Assembly: GCA_017889545.1 (NCBI GenBank)
Contig: JAGFZV010000025.1
Span: forward strand, 1-37,129
Source of the DNA: Bacillota bacterium
Lineage (GTDB): Bacteria > Bacillota > Negativicutes > CTSoil-072
Reading direction: 5' to 3'
DNA: 37,129 nt
The first letter of the stretch is position 1. Each line of letters opens with the position of its first letter. Shown here piece after piece: positions 15,995-25,155 of this stretch. The notes below the pieces were generated by a model that was not told where the DNA came from, did no database searches, and saw only the letters and a program-made list of their open reading frames with translations. A program made the position numbers and the translations under genes.

Positions 15995-17386
15995 GTGAGT
16001 ATTACGACCTCTTATGACGTTGCTGTTATCGGTGGTGGTCCGGGAGGATATGTTGCCGCTTTGCGGGCGGCGCAGTCCGGGGCCAAAGTATGTCTGATTG
16101 AAAAACAGGATCTGGGTGGGACTTGCCTGAATGTAGGCTGCATTCCGACGAAAACTTTCTATAAGGCGGCGCACCTATTGAACGAAATAAAAGGTTCAGC
16201 TGAACTGGGAATAAAAGTTGAGAAGACCAATTTCGATATGCCGCGGTTGGTGAGCTATAAAAATGGGGTTGTCGCTAAGCTGGTACAAGGAGTAGCATAC
16301 TTGCTCAAAAAAAATAACGTGACGGTCATTAAAGGTGTGGCTTCCTTTGCGGATAAGAACACCCTAGAAGTCAAGACGGCGCAAAGTGCCACAAGAATAA
16401 ATGCTAAAAACATAATCATTGCTGCTGGTTCTTCCAACGCTAAGCCTCCTATCGAGGGCATCGACGGAAAGAATGTGATCGACAGCACGCAAGCGTTGAG
16501 CCTCGAAAAACTTCCCGGTGAGATAGTGGTCATAGGCGGTGGGGTTATAGGCGCCGAATTGGCCTGTATCTTCAATTCGTTCGGGGCCAAAGTAACTGTC
16601 TTAGAGATGCTGCCTGCGATTGTGAACGGGGTTGACCACGAGTGTCAGGCATATTTGGCTAAATCCATGATAGCGCAAGGAATCAGTCTGTTGACCAACA
16701 GCAAGGTGTTGGCAATCAAAGACAAGGACGGCAGAAAACAGATTGATTATGAGTGCGGCGAGCGGAAATCCAACATATTTGCTGATGTTGTGCTGGTGGC
16801 CATTGGGCGAGCCCCCAACTCGGCACAGCTGGGATTGGAGAAAGGAGGGGTTGAGAGCAAAAAAGGCTGGATAAAGGTTAACTCTGCGATGCAGACCTCC
16901 GTCCCAAACATCTATGCAATCGGTGATGCGCTCGGGGAGCAGATGTTTGCTCATGCCGCCTACGAGGAAGCGGAAGTGGCAGTTCAGAACATATTGGGTA
17001 ACCCGTGCAAAATGAAATACAGCTCCGTCCCTAAAGCTGTATTTACCAATCCCGAAATAGGGTGTGTGGGTCTGAGTGAAAAAGAGGCCAAGGACAAAGG
17101 TTACGATGTGGCAGTGGCAACATTCCCTCTGCATGGCAACGGAAGGGCTTTGATCGACGGCGGCGAAGGGTTTGTCAAGATAGTCAGCGAGAGAAAATAT
17201 CACGAAATACTAGGGATCCATATTGTTGGTCCAAGTGCGACCGAGTTGACGGGCGAAGTGAGCTTGGCCATTACCAGCGAATTGAGACTGGAAGATCTGG
17301 CTGCGGCTATTCATGCTCACCCCACTATTTCCGAAGCCGTAAAGGAAGCGGCGCTGCTTGCCATGGGAAGGCAAATACATTGCTAG
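15995..17386 (+). CDS. lpdA: Dihydrolipoamide dehydrogenase E3 component
   Basis: 463 residues from GTG 15995. I prefer this start because GGGGAG sits 7 nt before it, whereas an in-frame ATG at 15980 has no SD. The FAD-binding Rossmann motif is VAVIGGGPGGYVAA (from about residue 9), the redox disulfide GGTCLNVGC (C44, C49), the NAD-binding GGGVIGAELA, a second FAD contact IYAIGDAL, and the C-terminal His-Glu pair HAHPTISEAV. It reoxidises dihydrolipoyl-E2 with NAD+. There is no N-terminal lipoyl domain fused to it, unlike some AcoL proteins. Dedicated to this operon by position, 23 bp after E2. Confidence 0.95.
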   Translation: MSITTSYDVAVIGGGPGGYVAALRAAQSGAKVCLIEKQDLGGTCLNVGCIPTKTFYKAAHLLNEIKGSAELGIKVEKTNFDMPRLVSYKNGVVAKLVQGVAYLLKKNNVTVIKGVASFADKNTLEVKTAQSATRINAKNIIIAAGSSNAKPPIEGIDGKNVIDSTQALSLEKLPGEIVVIGGGVIGAELACIFNSFGAKVTVLEMLPAIVNGVDHECQAYLAKSMIAQGISLLTNSKVLAIKDKDGRKQIDYECGERKSNIFADVVLVAIGRAPNSAQLGLEKGGVESKKGWIKVNSAMQTSVPNIYAIGDALGEQMFAHAAYEEAEVAVQNILGNPCKMKYSSVPKAVFTNPEIGCVGLSEKEAKDKGYDVAVATFPLHGNGRALIDGGEGFVKIVSERKYHEILGIHIVGPSATELTGEVSLAITSELRLEDLAAAIHAHPTISEAVKEAALLAMGRQIHC

Positions 17387-17404
17387 CAAGAAACAGAGGG
17401 TGTA

Positions 17405-18394
17405 ATGAATATGAACATTATCAGAAATAATAACAATGATCCCCGCTACAACCTGGCTTTGGAGGAGTATGTTTTCCGCAATCTGGATTTGCCTGGGGGT
17501 TGCTTGATGCTGTGGCGGAATAAACCATCCATCATTATAGGCCGCTATCAGAACACCTTTGAAGAGATCAATCCGAGTTACGTCGCTGAGAACGGCATCG
17601 AAGTTGTCAGACGGATAACGGGGGGCGGCGCGGTTTATCACGATTTAGGGAATATCAATTTTTCCTTTATCAACCGTTCCAATGCTGAGGTTATCGACTT
17701 TGCCGCATACAATCTAAAGGTGATCGACGCATTGGCGCAGATCGAAATACAGGCTGAGCTTAATAGCCGCAACGATATTGTGGTTGACGGCAAAAAGATA
17801 TCCGGAAACGCGCAGATCATTCACAAGGGCAAGGTATTGCATCATGGCACCTTCCTATATGACTCTAAGCTGGAGAACTTGCAGCAAGCTTTAAATGTAG
17901 ATCCGACCAAATATGAATCGAAAAGTATAAAAAGTGTTATCAGCCGGGTTGCGAATGTTTCGGACTATCTGAGGGATAAAGTTTCGGCGGAAAAATTTAT
18001 GGAAATCTTGTTGGCGAATTTATGCAAAGACAATGAAGTTTACGAGTATAAGCTGAACTCGAGTGACATAAGCGCGATCGGTAAATTATATAATGAAAAA
18101 TACAACACTTGGGATTGGAACTATGGTTCAGCGCCAGCTTTCAATTTCAAGAAGGCCAATTATTTCCCGTGGGGCAAAGTGGAAGTCAGGCTGTATATTG
18201 ACCAAGGAATTATACAGCAGGTGAAAATATATGGTGACTTCTTTGGGATCGAAGATATGGCGGATTTTGAGGGAATGCTGATGGGAATGCAATATGACAA
18301 ACCTTCTGTGATGCAAAAATTGTCAACGGTGTCCTTAGCTGGTTTTTTTTGCGCAGCCGGCACGGACGAACTGGTGAACTGTTTCTTTGACTGA
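17405..18394 (+). CDS. lplA: Lipoate-protein ligase A
   Basis: 329 residues, the length of two-domain LplA. The large catalytic domain shows WRNKPSIIIGRYQNT, the lipoyl-AMP-binding motif RRITGGGAVYHDLGNINFSF (69-88) and the catalytic-Lys motif NDIVVDGKKISGNAQ (K130/K131). The C-terminal accessory domain continues to the end (WDWNYGSAPAFNFKKA). It activates free lipoate with ATP and attaches it to the E2 lysine. Located 18 bp after E3, it is almost certainly there to lipoylate this complex, suggesting scavenging rather than de novo lipoate synthesis. A second ATG at 17411 is nearly as well placed relative to GAGGG. Confidence 0.92.
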   Translation: MNMNIIRNNNNDPRYNLALEEYVFRNLDLPGGCLMLWRNKPSIIIGRYQNTFEEINPSYVAENGIEVVRRITGGGAVYHDLGNINFSFINRSNAEVIDFAAYNLKVIDALAQIEIQAELNSRNDIVVDGKKISGNAQIIHKGKVLHHGTFLYDSKLENLQQALNVDPTKYESKSIKSVISRVANVSDYLRDKVSAEKFMEILLANLCKDNEVYEYKLNSSDISAIGKLYNEKYNTWDWNYGSAPAFNFKKANYFPWGKVEVRLYIDQGIIQQVKIYGDFFGIEDMADFEGMLMGMQYDKPSVMQKLSTVSLAGFFCAAGTDELVNCFFD

Positions 18395-18472
18395 ATAAAG
18401 CTATTGTCTTAATCAGACTAGAAAAGTGGTATCAAACACGTAAAATGATTATTTCAAGAGAGGATGATAATT

Positions 18473-19225
18473 GTGCTGAAAGGTAAAACTGCTTTAATTA
18501 CGGGTGCTGGTCGAGGGATTGGCAGAGCTATTGCGCTTGAGCTCGCCCGGGCGGGAGTAAATATTGCTGTCAACGACTATAATGTACCCAATGAGACGGT
18601 GGAGTTGGTACGTAACGAAGGTGTGAGGAGCCAGGGCTATGGCGCGGACGTTTCTGACTTCCAGGCGGTGTCCCAAATGGTTGAGCAGATCGTGCAGGAC
18701 TTTGGCGGCATTGATATTCTTATCAACAACGCCGGTATTTCGCCGAAACATGACGGTCGCAAACACCATTTATATGAGATGGATCCGGCGGAGTGGCAGA
18801 AAGTTGTCGATATAAATTTGAACGGAGCATTCTACTGTACCCGGTACGTTGCACCCATAATGATGGCAAATAAATGGGGGCGCATTGTTAATCTTGGCTC
18901 AATGGCAGCAAGGGTGTTCAGTCCTGTAGCCGGGATTCATTACTGTGCCACTAAGGCGGGAGTGCTTGGCCTTACCAGAGTCAGTGCAGGCGAACTTGCA
19001 CCATACAATATTCTTGTCAATGCCATTGCGCCGGGCCGGATCGATAGTGAAATGACCCGGGCTGCTGGGGAAGAGGCCAACAAGGCTATTCTCAGTACCA
19101 TACCACTTAATAAATACGGCACGGTGGAAGACGTGGCCAAGACTGTAAAATTCCTGGTCTCCGAGGAAAATGGCTACATCGTTGGTGCGGTTATTGATAT
19201 TAATGGCGGCCGGGCAATGCTTTAA
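18473..19225 (+). CDS. Short-chain dehydrogenase/reductase (SDR, FabG-like)
   Basis: 250 residues from GTG 18473, 9 nt after GAGAGG; this gives the usual start LKGKTALITGAGRGIG, whereas ATG 18464 adds three odd residues. Cofactor motif TGAGRGIG (10-17), structural NNAG (85-88), and catalytic N115, S143, Y157 and K161 are all present. D35 after the second strand hints at NAD(H) preference. Classical SDRs interconvert alcohols and ketones. Next to an acetoin-type complex, a 2,3-butanediol/acetoin or hydroxyketone dehydrogenase would make sense, but FabG-type activity cannot be excluded. It lies 78 bp after lplA and ahead of the transporter. Confidence 0.88.
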   Translation: MLKGKTALITGAGRGIGRAIALELARAGVNIAVNDYNVPNETVELVRNEGVRSQGYGADVSDFQAVSQMVEQIVQDFGGIDILINNAGISPKHDGRKHHLYEMDPAEWQKVVDINLNGAFYCTRYVAPIMMANKWGRIVNLGSMAARVFSPVAGIHYCATKAGVLGLTRVSAGELAPYNILVNAIAPGRIDSEMTRAAGEEANKAILSTIPLNKYGTVEDVAKTVKFLVSEENGYIVGAVIDINGGRAML

Positions 19226-19280
19226 GACAGTTTGTCAGCAATGGTTTCAAAATGATATTGGCAAATTCAAAGGAGGCGAA

Positions 19281-20543
19281 ATGATGGGTTTTTTATTAAA
19301 TATGACTAAACGGCAAAAAACAATATTTCCGTTGTTGATATTAGGTGCTCTTTTCGAAGGATTTGACGATACTTGTGTAAATGTTCTCCTTCCTTTTATA
19401 ACTAAAGAATTCGGAATAAGTACATCATTAGCGAGTATGGGATTATCAATAGTTGCAATTGGTACAATGCTTTCGTTTTTTGTAGTTAGATTGGCAGATA
19501 CATATGGAAGAAAACCTATTTTTTTAAATTGTGTCTATGGTTATTCTATAGCTAGTATTCTTTCTGCATTTGCACCAGATCCATATGTACTCGTAGCACT
19601 CCAGATGATAGCGCGAATATTTTTGATTGGTTGTTGGTCGGTAGGTTTTATCATCATTTCGGAAGAATTTACTACAGCCCAGAGAGGTACGGCAATAGCA
19701 ACCTTTCAATTAATGGCTACTTTTGGAACATTTTTAGTTGCATTGCTGTTATCTGTTATGGACTATCTTCCATGGGGATGGCGTACGCTTTTTGTAGTCG
19801 GTGGATTTCCTTTAATTCCAGTATATATTTATAGAAATAGACTATTTGAAACAGAGCGTTTTTTAAAGGTTAAAGAAGCTTTACTCAGAGGGGAAGATGT
19901 TTCATCAGCCAATAAGGATAAAAAAGACATGTTTGCAATCTGGAAGCCACCTTATGGAAAATATGTTTTTGCTATGGCGTTGGTATGGATTTTCTTATAC
20001 TTTGGAATAAAAGGCGGACTGAATTTCTTTGCAATGCATGCGATAAAGGATTTACATTGGACTACGCAAACTTTAAGCCATGTCATAATGGCACAAGCAA
20101 TTGTTGGATTAGGAATTATGTTCGCTAATGGTAAAATGCTTGATAGGATAGGAAGAAAAGCTGGAGCAACTATTGTAATTATCATGGGTGTTTGTGCATC
20201 TATAGGTGCATTCATGCTAACTGAGTTTTGGATAGTAGTGGTAGCAGCTTGTTGTATGCAAGGATTTAAAAGTTCATATTTAATTGTAGGATCAACGATA
20301 ACGAATGAATTGTTCCCTGCAAAGTTTAGAAGTAATGCTACCGCATGGGCTAATAATATCTTAGGCCGCCTCGGACAGGTATTTGTGCCAACTGTGGTCG
20401 GTATATTAAGTCTATATACATCGTTTGGTACTGCAGTAGCGATCGCAGTGGCTATACCAATTTTAGCTTTGTTAATTATTTGGGCACTACCTGAGTCAAG
20501 TACGATTGCCAAACAAAATGATATCATAGAGACAAACGCGTAA
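19281..20543 (+). CDS. MFS transporter (metabolite:H+ symporter type)
   Basis: 420 residues, predicted 12 membrane helices with a central cytoplasmic loop (DVSSANKDKKD). MFS motif A appears as RLADTYGRKP (70-79) after helix 2 and its second-half counterpart as LDRIGRKAG. Start at ATG 19281, 4 nt after AAGGAGG (a second ATG at 19284 is equally usable); an upstream ATG at 19170 lies within the SDR. It probably imports the substrate catabolised by the adjacent enzymes. The coding DNA is visibly more AT-rich than the flanking enzymes, with A/T third positions, suggesting separate acquisition. A relic of a close homologue lies at 10555-10957. Confidence 0.88.
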   Translation: MMGFLLNMTKRQKTIFPLLILGALFEGFDDTCVNVLLPFITKEFGISTSLASMGLSIVAIGTMLSFFVVRLADTYGRKPIFLNCVYGYSIASILSAFAPDPYVLVALQMIARIFLIGCWSVGFIIISEEFTTAQRGTAIATFQLMATFGTFLVALLLSVMDYLPWGWRTLFVVGGFPLIPVYIYRNRLFETERFLKVKEALLRGEDVSSANKDKKDMFAIWKPPYGKYVFAMALVWIFLYFGIKGGLNFFAMHAIKDLHWTTQTLSHVIMAQAIVGLGIMFANGKMLDRIGRKAGATIVIIMGVCASIGAFMLTEFWIVVVAACCMQGFKSSYLIVGSTITNELFPAKFRSNATAWANNILGRLGQVFVPTVVGILSLYTSFGTAVAIAVAIPILALLIIWALPESSTIAKQNDIIETNA

Positions 20544-20842
20544 TCTATTGTTATGTCCTATGGCGACATTAGGCCAAAGGGCTGTCACATATTATGATAT
20601 CGTTTTTGGGGATGGAGATGTTTGGGTTACAAGTTGTTGAAACTTGCGCCGGCCTCTCCATCCCCCCTACATTGATTTTAGAGCATATCCTACACCTATT
20701 TATCTGTTAGATAACTGCCGGGAAGCCTTCGTGCGCGGAAGGCAAGATGTGGCAAAAGCCGTTCATTTCCTGAATAAATAATCAGTGCGCTTATTCGCCG
20801 GCAAAGCCGGAATGACATAATGCGCCGAGAGGAGAAGGTACC
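20544..20842. other. Structured intergenic region, possible decayed coding sequence
   Basis: 299 bp between the transporter and the alcohol dehydrogenase. It contains an 11-bp inverted repeat GGGGATGGAGA/TCTCCATCCCC (20608-20618, 20655-20665) enclosing a smaller CAAGTT/AACTTG hairpin, then GCCTTC-N7-GAAGGC, then CCGGCAAAGCCGG just before the next gene. A 46-codon open stretch (20641-20781) contains YLLDNCREAFVRGRQDVA and looks protein-like but has no start or SD; I do not recognise it. No clear terminator T-run is present. Confidence 0.4.
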
Positions 20843-22018
20843 ATGTTGTCTTTTTATACCCCCGAGCGTGTCGAGGTGGGATTTAATAGCCTGAACAATA
20901 TCGCCGATTTCGTCAAAGCACTAGGATGCCAAAAACCGCTGATCGTCATGGACGCATTCTTGACATCACCTCAGATCGGCCTGGATCGAAAAGTTAAAGA
21001 ACTTTTAGTAGCACGAGGCATGGCTGTCGCTACATATAGCGGAATTACCGGTGAACCAACCTCTGGCCATGTGCATGAGGGCCTGAAAGTGGCGTCTGAC
21101 TTTGGCTCCGATTGCATTGTAGCGATAGGTGGCGGCAGTTCTATTGACACAGCCAAAGCTATCGCCGTTCTGGCAGTTAATCCGAATTTGTCCTTTGCCA
21201 GTATTTCCAATCAGCAGAAACTTGATCGCCTCCGGTTAATCGCCGTTCCGACCACTTCGGGCACTGGCTCTGAAGCTACCCGAGTTTCGGTAATTACTAA
21301 TGTTGAAACCGGAATTAAGGAGAATCCTGGACATCCCGCGCTAGTGCCGGATATCGCGGTTTTAGATCCGCAGCTTACCTTGAGTTTGCCGCCCAACCTA
21401 ACTGCGTTTACCGGTATGGATGCTCTAACTCATGCGATGGAAGCCTATGTTTCCAATAAAGCGAATAGTTTAACCGACTTATATGCGCATGAAGCTATGA
21501 AAATGGCAGGACAATGGCTGGAAAAGGCTGTGGCCGATGGAACTGATGTCGAAGCTCGGGAGAAAATGGCTTTGGCGAGTTGTTTGGCAGGGGTTGCTTT
21601 TTCTAATGCTTCAACTAATCTAGCTCATGCCGGCGGGCGAGCTTTGGGGACGTATTTTCATGTTCCACATGGTCTGAGCGTCGCTCTGCTGCTGCCTTTC
21701 GTGATGGAATTTGGTCTTGAAGCCGCGGAAGATCGTTATGCGGATGTTGCTGTTGCACTTGGCGCTGCTCCAGGCCGGCCTCGTAATATATTGGCAAATC
21801 AAGCAGTGGAGATTATATACAATTTGAATGATCGACTTAATATCTGGTATGAGGCTAAAATCAAGTATATTCAAGATTTGGCGGCATTCCGGCAGTTCAT
21901 CCCGGTAATGGTCAAAAGTGCATTGTCCGGTAATGGCATTCTTACAAACCGAAAGACACCCACTGAGGCGGATGTTGCGCAGGTCTTTGAAAAGTTGGCT
22001 GCAAAATTAGACGGTTAG
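20843..22018 (+). CDS. Iron-containing alcohol dehydrogenase (copy 1)
   Basis: 391 residues, group III metal-dependent ADH. The NAD-binding domain has IGGGSSIDTAKAIAV (from about 95); the all-helical domain carries the Fe(II) ligands D193 and H197 (TGMDALTHAMEAY), H262 (NLAHAGGRALG) and H276 (FHVPHGLS). D37 in VMDAF fits NAD(H). It reduces an aldehyde or oxidises a primary alcohol. Placed after the dehydrogenase complex, SDR and transporter, it could dispose of acetaldehyde released by acetoin cleavage, or act on a specialised semialdehyde. It is strikingly similar to the enzyme at 32763-33935, so both probably share a substrate class. SD GAGGAGAAGG before ATG; two terminators follow. Confidence 0.93.
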   Translation: MLSFYTPERVEVGFNSLNNIADFVKALGCQKPLIVMDAFLTSPQIGLDRKVKELLVARGMAVATYSGITGEPTSGHVHEGLKVASDFGSDCIVAIGGGSSIDTAKAIAVLAVNPNLSFASISNQQKLDRLRLIAVPTTSGTGSEATRVSVITNVETGIKENPGHPALVPDIAVLDPQLTLSLPPNLTAFTGMDALTHAMEAYVSNKANSLTDLYAHEAMKMAGQWLEKAVADGTDVEAREKMALASCLAGVAFSNASTNLAHAGGRALGTYFHVPHGLSVALLLPFVMEFGLEAAEDRYADVAVALGAAPGRPRNILANQAVEIIYNLNDRLNIWYEAKIKYIQDLAAFRQFIPVMVKSALSGNGILTNRKTPTEADVAQVFEKLAAKLDG

Positions 22019-22054
22019 TTTTTTGCAAAAATTCACAAGGCATTGATTGGTTTC

Positions 22055-22088
22055 GAAGTCGCTTAGTGTTAAAGAACTAAGCGACTTC
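22055..22088 (+). terminator. Hairpin after iron alcohol dehydrogenase 1
   Basis: A perfect 12-bp stem GAAGTCGCTTAG/CTAAGCGACTTC with a 10-nt loop, but a weak T tail (ATAAACAG). Confidence 0.6.
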
Positions 22089-22107
22089 ATAAACAGTAAT
22101 TATAGAC

Positions 22108-22140
22108 AAAACTCCATTTTGGGAAATGGAGTTTTCTTTT
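22108..22140 (+). terminator. Rho-independent terminator before sucC
   Basis: A perfect 12-bp stem AAAACTCCATTT/AAATGGAGTTTT with a 4-nt loop and CTTTT tail. With the preceding hairpin it separates the dehydrogenase cluster from the sucCD operon. Confidence 0.88.
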
Positions 22141-22225
22141 ACAGGTTTGAGTTTACTAGACTATGATCCCCGACCTCTAATGCTGGGGAATAACATATAA
22201 AAATCAAAGTGATGGAGGTTATAGC

Positions 22226-23392
22226 ATGCAATTGCATGAACATCAGGCAAAAGAAATTCTTCGCGGGTATGGCTTACCGGTGTCGAATGGGAAAGTCATT
22301 ACGAAGATAGAAGAGGTGGATCAAGTTCTCGCTGAACTGAACGCTTTTCCATTGGTGGTTAAGGCACAGGTTCATGCAGGCGGTCGGGGTAAAGCCGGCG
22401 GTGTAAAGCTTGTCCGGAACGCAGATGAACTGCGCCAAACCGTAGCGACTCTCTTGGGCACCATACTTAAAACTTACCAATGCCCTGACGGCAAGCCCGT
22501 CAATAGTCTCTTAATCGAAGAGGGAACCGATATCAAGGCGGAATATTATTTTTCCATCACCTTGGATCGCAGCACATCCCGTCCCATGATTGTCGCATCA
22601 AAAGCCGGCGGCATGGATATCGAAACCGTTGCCCGTGAATCAGCGGAAGCCATCATGATGGTCCCTCTTGATCCCTGCCTGGGCCTAACGTTAGGCAAAG
22701 CCCGCAATTTGGCCTTCGACTTGGATCTCCCGGTGCAGGAGTTTGTCAATATTGTCACTGCATTATACCGGGCTTACATTGAACTGGACGCTTCTTTGTT
22801 GGAAATCAACCCCTTGGTTTTAAATAAAGCTGGCAATCTGATTCTTTTGGATGCCAAGTTGGAAATCGACGACAACAGCCTGTTCCGACACAAGGACCTA
22901 CAGGCCTTGGAAGACCTGACCCAGATTGATCCCCTGGAAGTTGCGGCCGGAGAATATAACCTTAACTATGTCCGTCTGGATGGCAACATCGCCTGCATGG
23001 TGAACGGCGCCGGGTTAGCTATGACAACCATGGACACAATTAAACTGGCTGGCGGCAATCCGGCGAACTTTCTTGACGTAGGAGGCGGTGCTAGTGCCGA
23101 ACAGATCGCCAACGCGATGCGAATTCTTATGAGTGACACCAATGTTAAAGCGGTGTTTGTTAACATCTTCGGTGGCATCTTGCGCTGCGGACGTCTGGCC
23201 CAAGGTCTTATTGATGCTGCCCGGATGGTGGAAATTCGAACACCAGTAGTAGTACGTCTGGAAGGGACTAATGTTGAAGAAGGAAGAGCTCTTCTAAATG
23301 AGTCCGGTCTGGATTTTATCGTGACAGCAGCGGATATGTGGGACGGAGCCAACAAAGCCGTAGAACTGGCCAAGAAAAATGGGGAAATGTAA
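22226..23392 (+). CDS. sucC: Succinate-CoA ligase (ADP-forming), beta subunit
   Basis: 388 residues, full family length. The ATP-grasp N-terminus begins [19 protein letters not shown] and shows [19 protein letters not shown]. The C-terminal CoA-ligase domain has [10 protein letters not shown] (read here as [10 protein letters not shown]), [19 protein letters not shown] and [11 protein letters not shown]. With SucD it interconverts succinyl-CoA + ADP + Pi and succinate + ATP + CoA. SD GGAGG before ATG 22226. It leads the run sucC-sucD-sdhC-sdhA-sdhB; tight spacing indicates one operon from the TCA or methylmalonyl segment. Confidence 0.96.
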   Translation: MQLHEHQAKEILRGYGLPVSNGKVITKIEEVDQVLAELNAFPLVVKAQVHAGGRGKAGGVKLVRNADELRQTVATLLGTILKTYQCPDGKPVNSLLIEEGTDIKAEYYFSITLDRSTSRPMIVASKAGGMDIETVARESAEAIMMVPLDPCLGLTLGKARNLAFDLDLPVQEFVNIVTALYRAYIELDASLLEINPLVLNKAGNLILLDAKLEIDDNSLFRHKDLQALEDLTQIDPLEVAAGEYNLNYVRLDGNIACMVNGAGLAMTTMDTIKLAGGNPANFLDVGGGASAEQIANAMRILMSDTNVKAVFVNIFGGILRCGRLAQGLIDAARMVEIRTPVVVRLEGTNVEEGRALLNESGLDFIVTAADMWDGANKAVELAKKNGEM

Positions 23393-23406
23393 ATGGAGGT
23401 GCAGGC

Positions 23407-24285
23407 ATGTCAATCCTTGTAAATAAAGACACGAAAATTGTGGTCCAAGGGATCACCGGCAAAGAGGGAAGATTTCACGCAAATCAGTGCAATCTGTATG
23501 GCGGCAATGTTGTGGGCGGCGTATCGCCGGGAAAGGGCGGCGCCACAGTAGAAGGCATTCCTGTGTTCAATACTGTTGCTGCTGCGGTAGAGACTGCCCA
23601 TGCTACCTGCAGCTTGATCTTCGTGCCACCGCCATTTGCAGCTGACGCCATCGTGGAAGCAGTAGATAGTGGCATAGAGTTTATTGTATGCATAACCGAA
23701 GGCATACCGATTAGGGACATGATGATGGTGGCGCATTATATGAAGAACAATTATCCCAAGACTATCTTGCTAGGACCGAACTGCCCCGGGATTATCACCC
23801 CTAACGAAGCCAAAGTAGGCATATTGCCTGGTCATATCTTTTCCCGGGGGCGAATCGGGGTTATATCCCGCAGCGGCACCCTGACCTATGAAGCCGCCTA
23901 CCAGTTGACTGGACTAGGTATCGGCCAGTCAACGGCAGTAGGGATAGGCGGTGATCCTATTAGTGGATTATCTCATAAAGACGTTGTGGAAATGTTCGAA
24001 AACGATCCGGAAACCGATGCCATCTTGATGATTGGGGAGATTGGGGGGACGTCGGAGGAGGAAGCGGCTGAGTTCATTGTCAGTCATGTGAAAAAACCCG
24101 TTTTTGCTTACATTGCCGGGACTACTGCTCCACCAGGCCGCCGCATGGGACATGCTGGAGCCATCGTCACCGGAGGCAAAGGGACAGCGGAGTCCAAAAT
24201 CAAGAGCTTGAATAAGGCAGGAGTCCATACAATTGACAATGCTGCCTTCATTGGTAAGACAATCAAGGAGACATTAAAATATTAA
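23407..24285 (+). CDS. sucD: Succinate-CoA ligase (ADP-forming), alpha subunit
   Basis: 292 residues from ATG 23407 (SD GGAGG; the in-frame ATG at 23338 is inside sucC). CoA-binding Rossmann start [20 protein letters not shown], nucleotide motif [10 protein letters not shown], and the phosphorylated His H249 in [11 protein letters not shown]. It forms the catalytic heterodimer with SucC, 14 bp downstream of it. Substrate-level phosphorylation from succinyl-CoA is the likely physiological direction if the block runs oxidatively. Confidence 0.96.
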   Translation: MSILVNKDTKIVVQGITGKEGRFHANQCNLYGGNVVGGVSPGKGGATVEGIPVFNTVAAAVETAHATCSLIFVPPPFAADAIVEAVDSGIEFIVCITEGIPIRDMMMVAHYMKNNYPKTILLGPNCPGIITPNEAKVGILPGHIFSRGRIGVISRSGTLTYEAAYQLTGLGIGQSTAVGIGGDPISGLSHKDVVEMFENDPETDAILMIGEIGGTSEEEAAEFIVSHVKKPVFAYIAGTTAPPGRRMGHAGAIVTGGKGTAESKIKSLNKAGVHTIDNAAFIGKTIKETLKY

Positions 24286-24344
24286 GTAAAAAGATCTAAA
24301 GATATTCTTTCAGTAAAAATATCAAAGCAAGGAGGAAAAAACAC

Positions 24345-25145
24345 ATGCCAACAATGACCAATGAATGCACTGCTGTTACAACGTCTGCCAAGTGGATAAC
24401 GAAGAAACGCACAATGGCAGAAACCGGTGTGAAACCTAAACCTGTGGCACAAACGGCTGCTGCACTTATCCAAGTTACAACGTTTGCCAATCCGGTTACG
24501 AAAAAGATGATGATGGGGGGGACTGGCCTCGCTCTCATCGCGTTCTTGTTTATCCATCTATTGGGCAACCTGTCCCTATTCGCCGGGTCAGGAGGTCTCA
24601 ACACCTATGCGCAGTTTCTCCATACCATGCCTGTAGTGGTGTGGGTTTTTCGCTTCGTCATTGCGCTTATGTTCATTCTTCATGTGTGGTATGCCATCCA
24701 GGTGACCATAGAGAACCGTACCGCCCGCCCTGTCGATTACGCCTGCAGAAGTTACCAGAAGTCCACTCTCATTTCCCGATCGATGATCTGGACAGGTCTG
24801 ATCGTTGCTGGCTTTCTTATCTATCACCTCCTGCACTTTACTTTGCAGTCTCTTTACCCTGACACCTCGGCCGCTGTCTTGAGAGACAGCTTGGGAAGGC
24901 CGGATGTATACCGAATGGTAGTGCTTGGCTTCCAGAATACACTGTCGAGTCTTTTCTACCTAACAGGACTGCTTGCCCTGGCCTTTCACCTTTCTCATGG
25001 CATTCACAGCGCCTTACAGACATTTGGACTGGCGACGCAGCGCACTCTGCCCATAAAAATCAGAGCGGCCTTTATCATTGCCGGCATGTTATTTTTCGCA
25101 TATACGTCTATACCGATCAGCATCTTTGTCGGTGCGGTGAAATAA
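24345..25145 (+). CDS. sdhC: Succinate dehydrogenase/fumarate reductase cytochrome b subunit (B-type) with extended N-terminus
   Basis: 266 residues with five membrane helices, as in the di-heme B-type SdhC/FrdC (single anchor, no SdhD). Candidate haem ligands on successive helices are H71 (FIHLLGN), H113 (ILHVWYA), H161/H164 (YHLLHF) and H215/H218/H221 ([15 protein letters not shown]). It anchors SdhAB and couples succinate/fumarate to menaquinone; B-type enzymes can use the proton potential for endergonic succinate oxidation. The N-terminus carries about 45 extra residues; residues 11-28 imperfectly duplicate residues 44-61, the normal start of helix I. SD AAGGAGG before ATG 24345, so the extension is probably translated. 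Confidence 0.92.
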   Translation: MPTMTNECTAVTTSAKWITKKRTMAETGVKPKPVAQTAAALIQVTTFANPVTKKMMMGGTGLALIAFLFIHLLGNLSLFAGSGGLNTYAQFLHTMPVVVWVFRFVIALMFILHVWYAIQVTIENRTARPVDYACRSYQKSTLISRSMIWTGLIVAGFLIYHLLHFTLQSLYPDTSAAVLRDSLGRPDVYRMVVLGFQNTLSSLFYLTGLLALAFHLSHGIHSALQTFGLATQRTLPIKIRAAFIIAGMLFFAYTSIPISIFVGAVK

Positions 25146-25155
25146 GGAGGCACAT

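Noticed and set aside
16601-17203. 200-codon minus-strand frame inside the E3 gene
   Set aside because: Shadow of dihydrolipoamide dehydrogenase; no start signal or domain.
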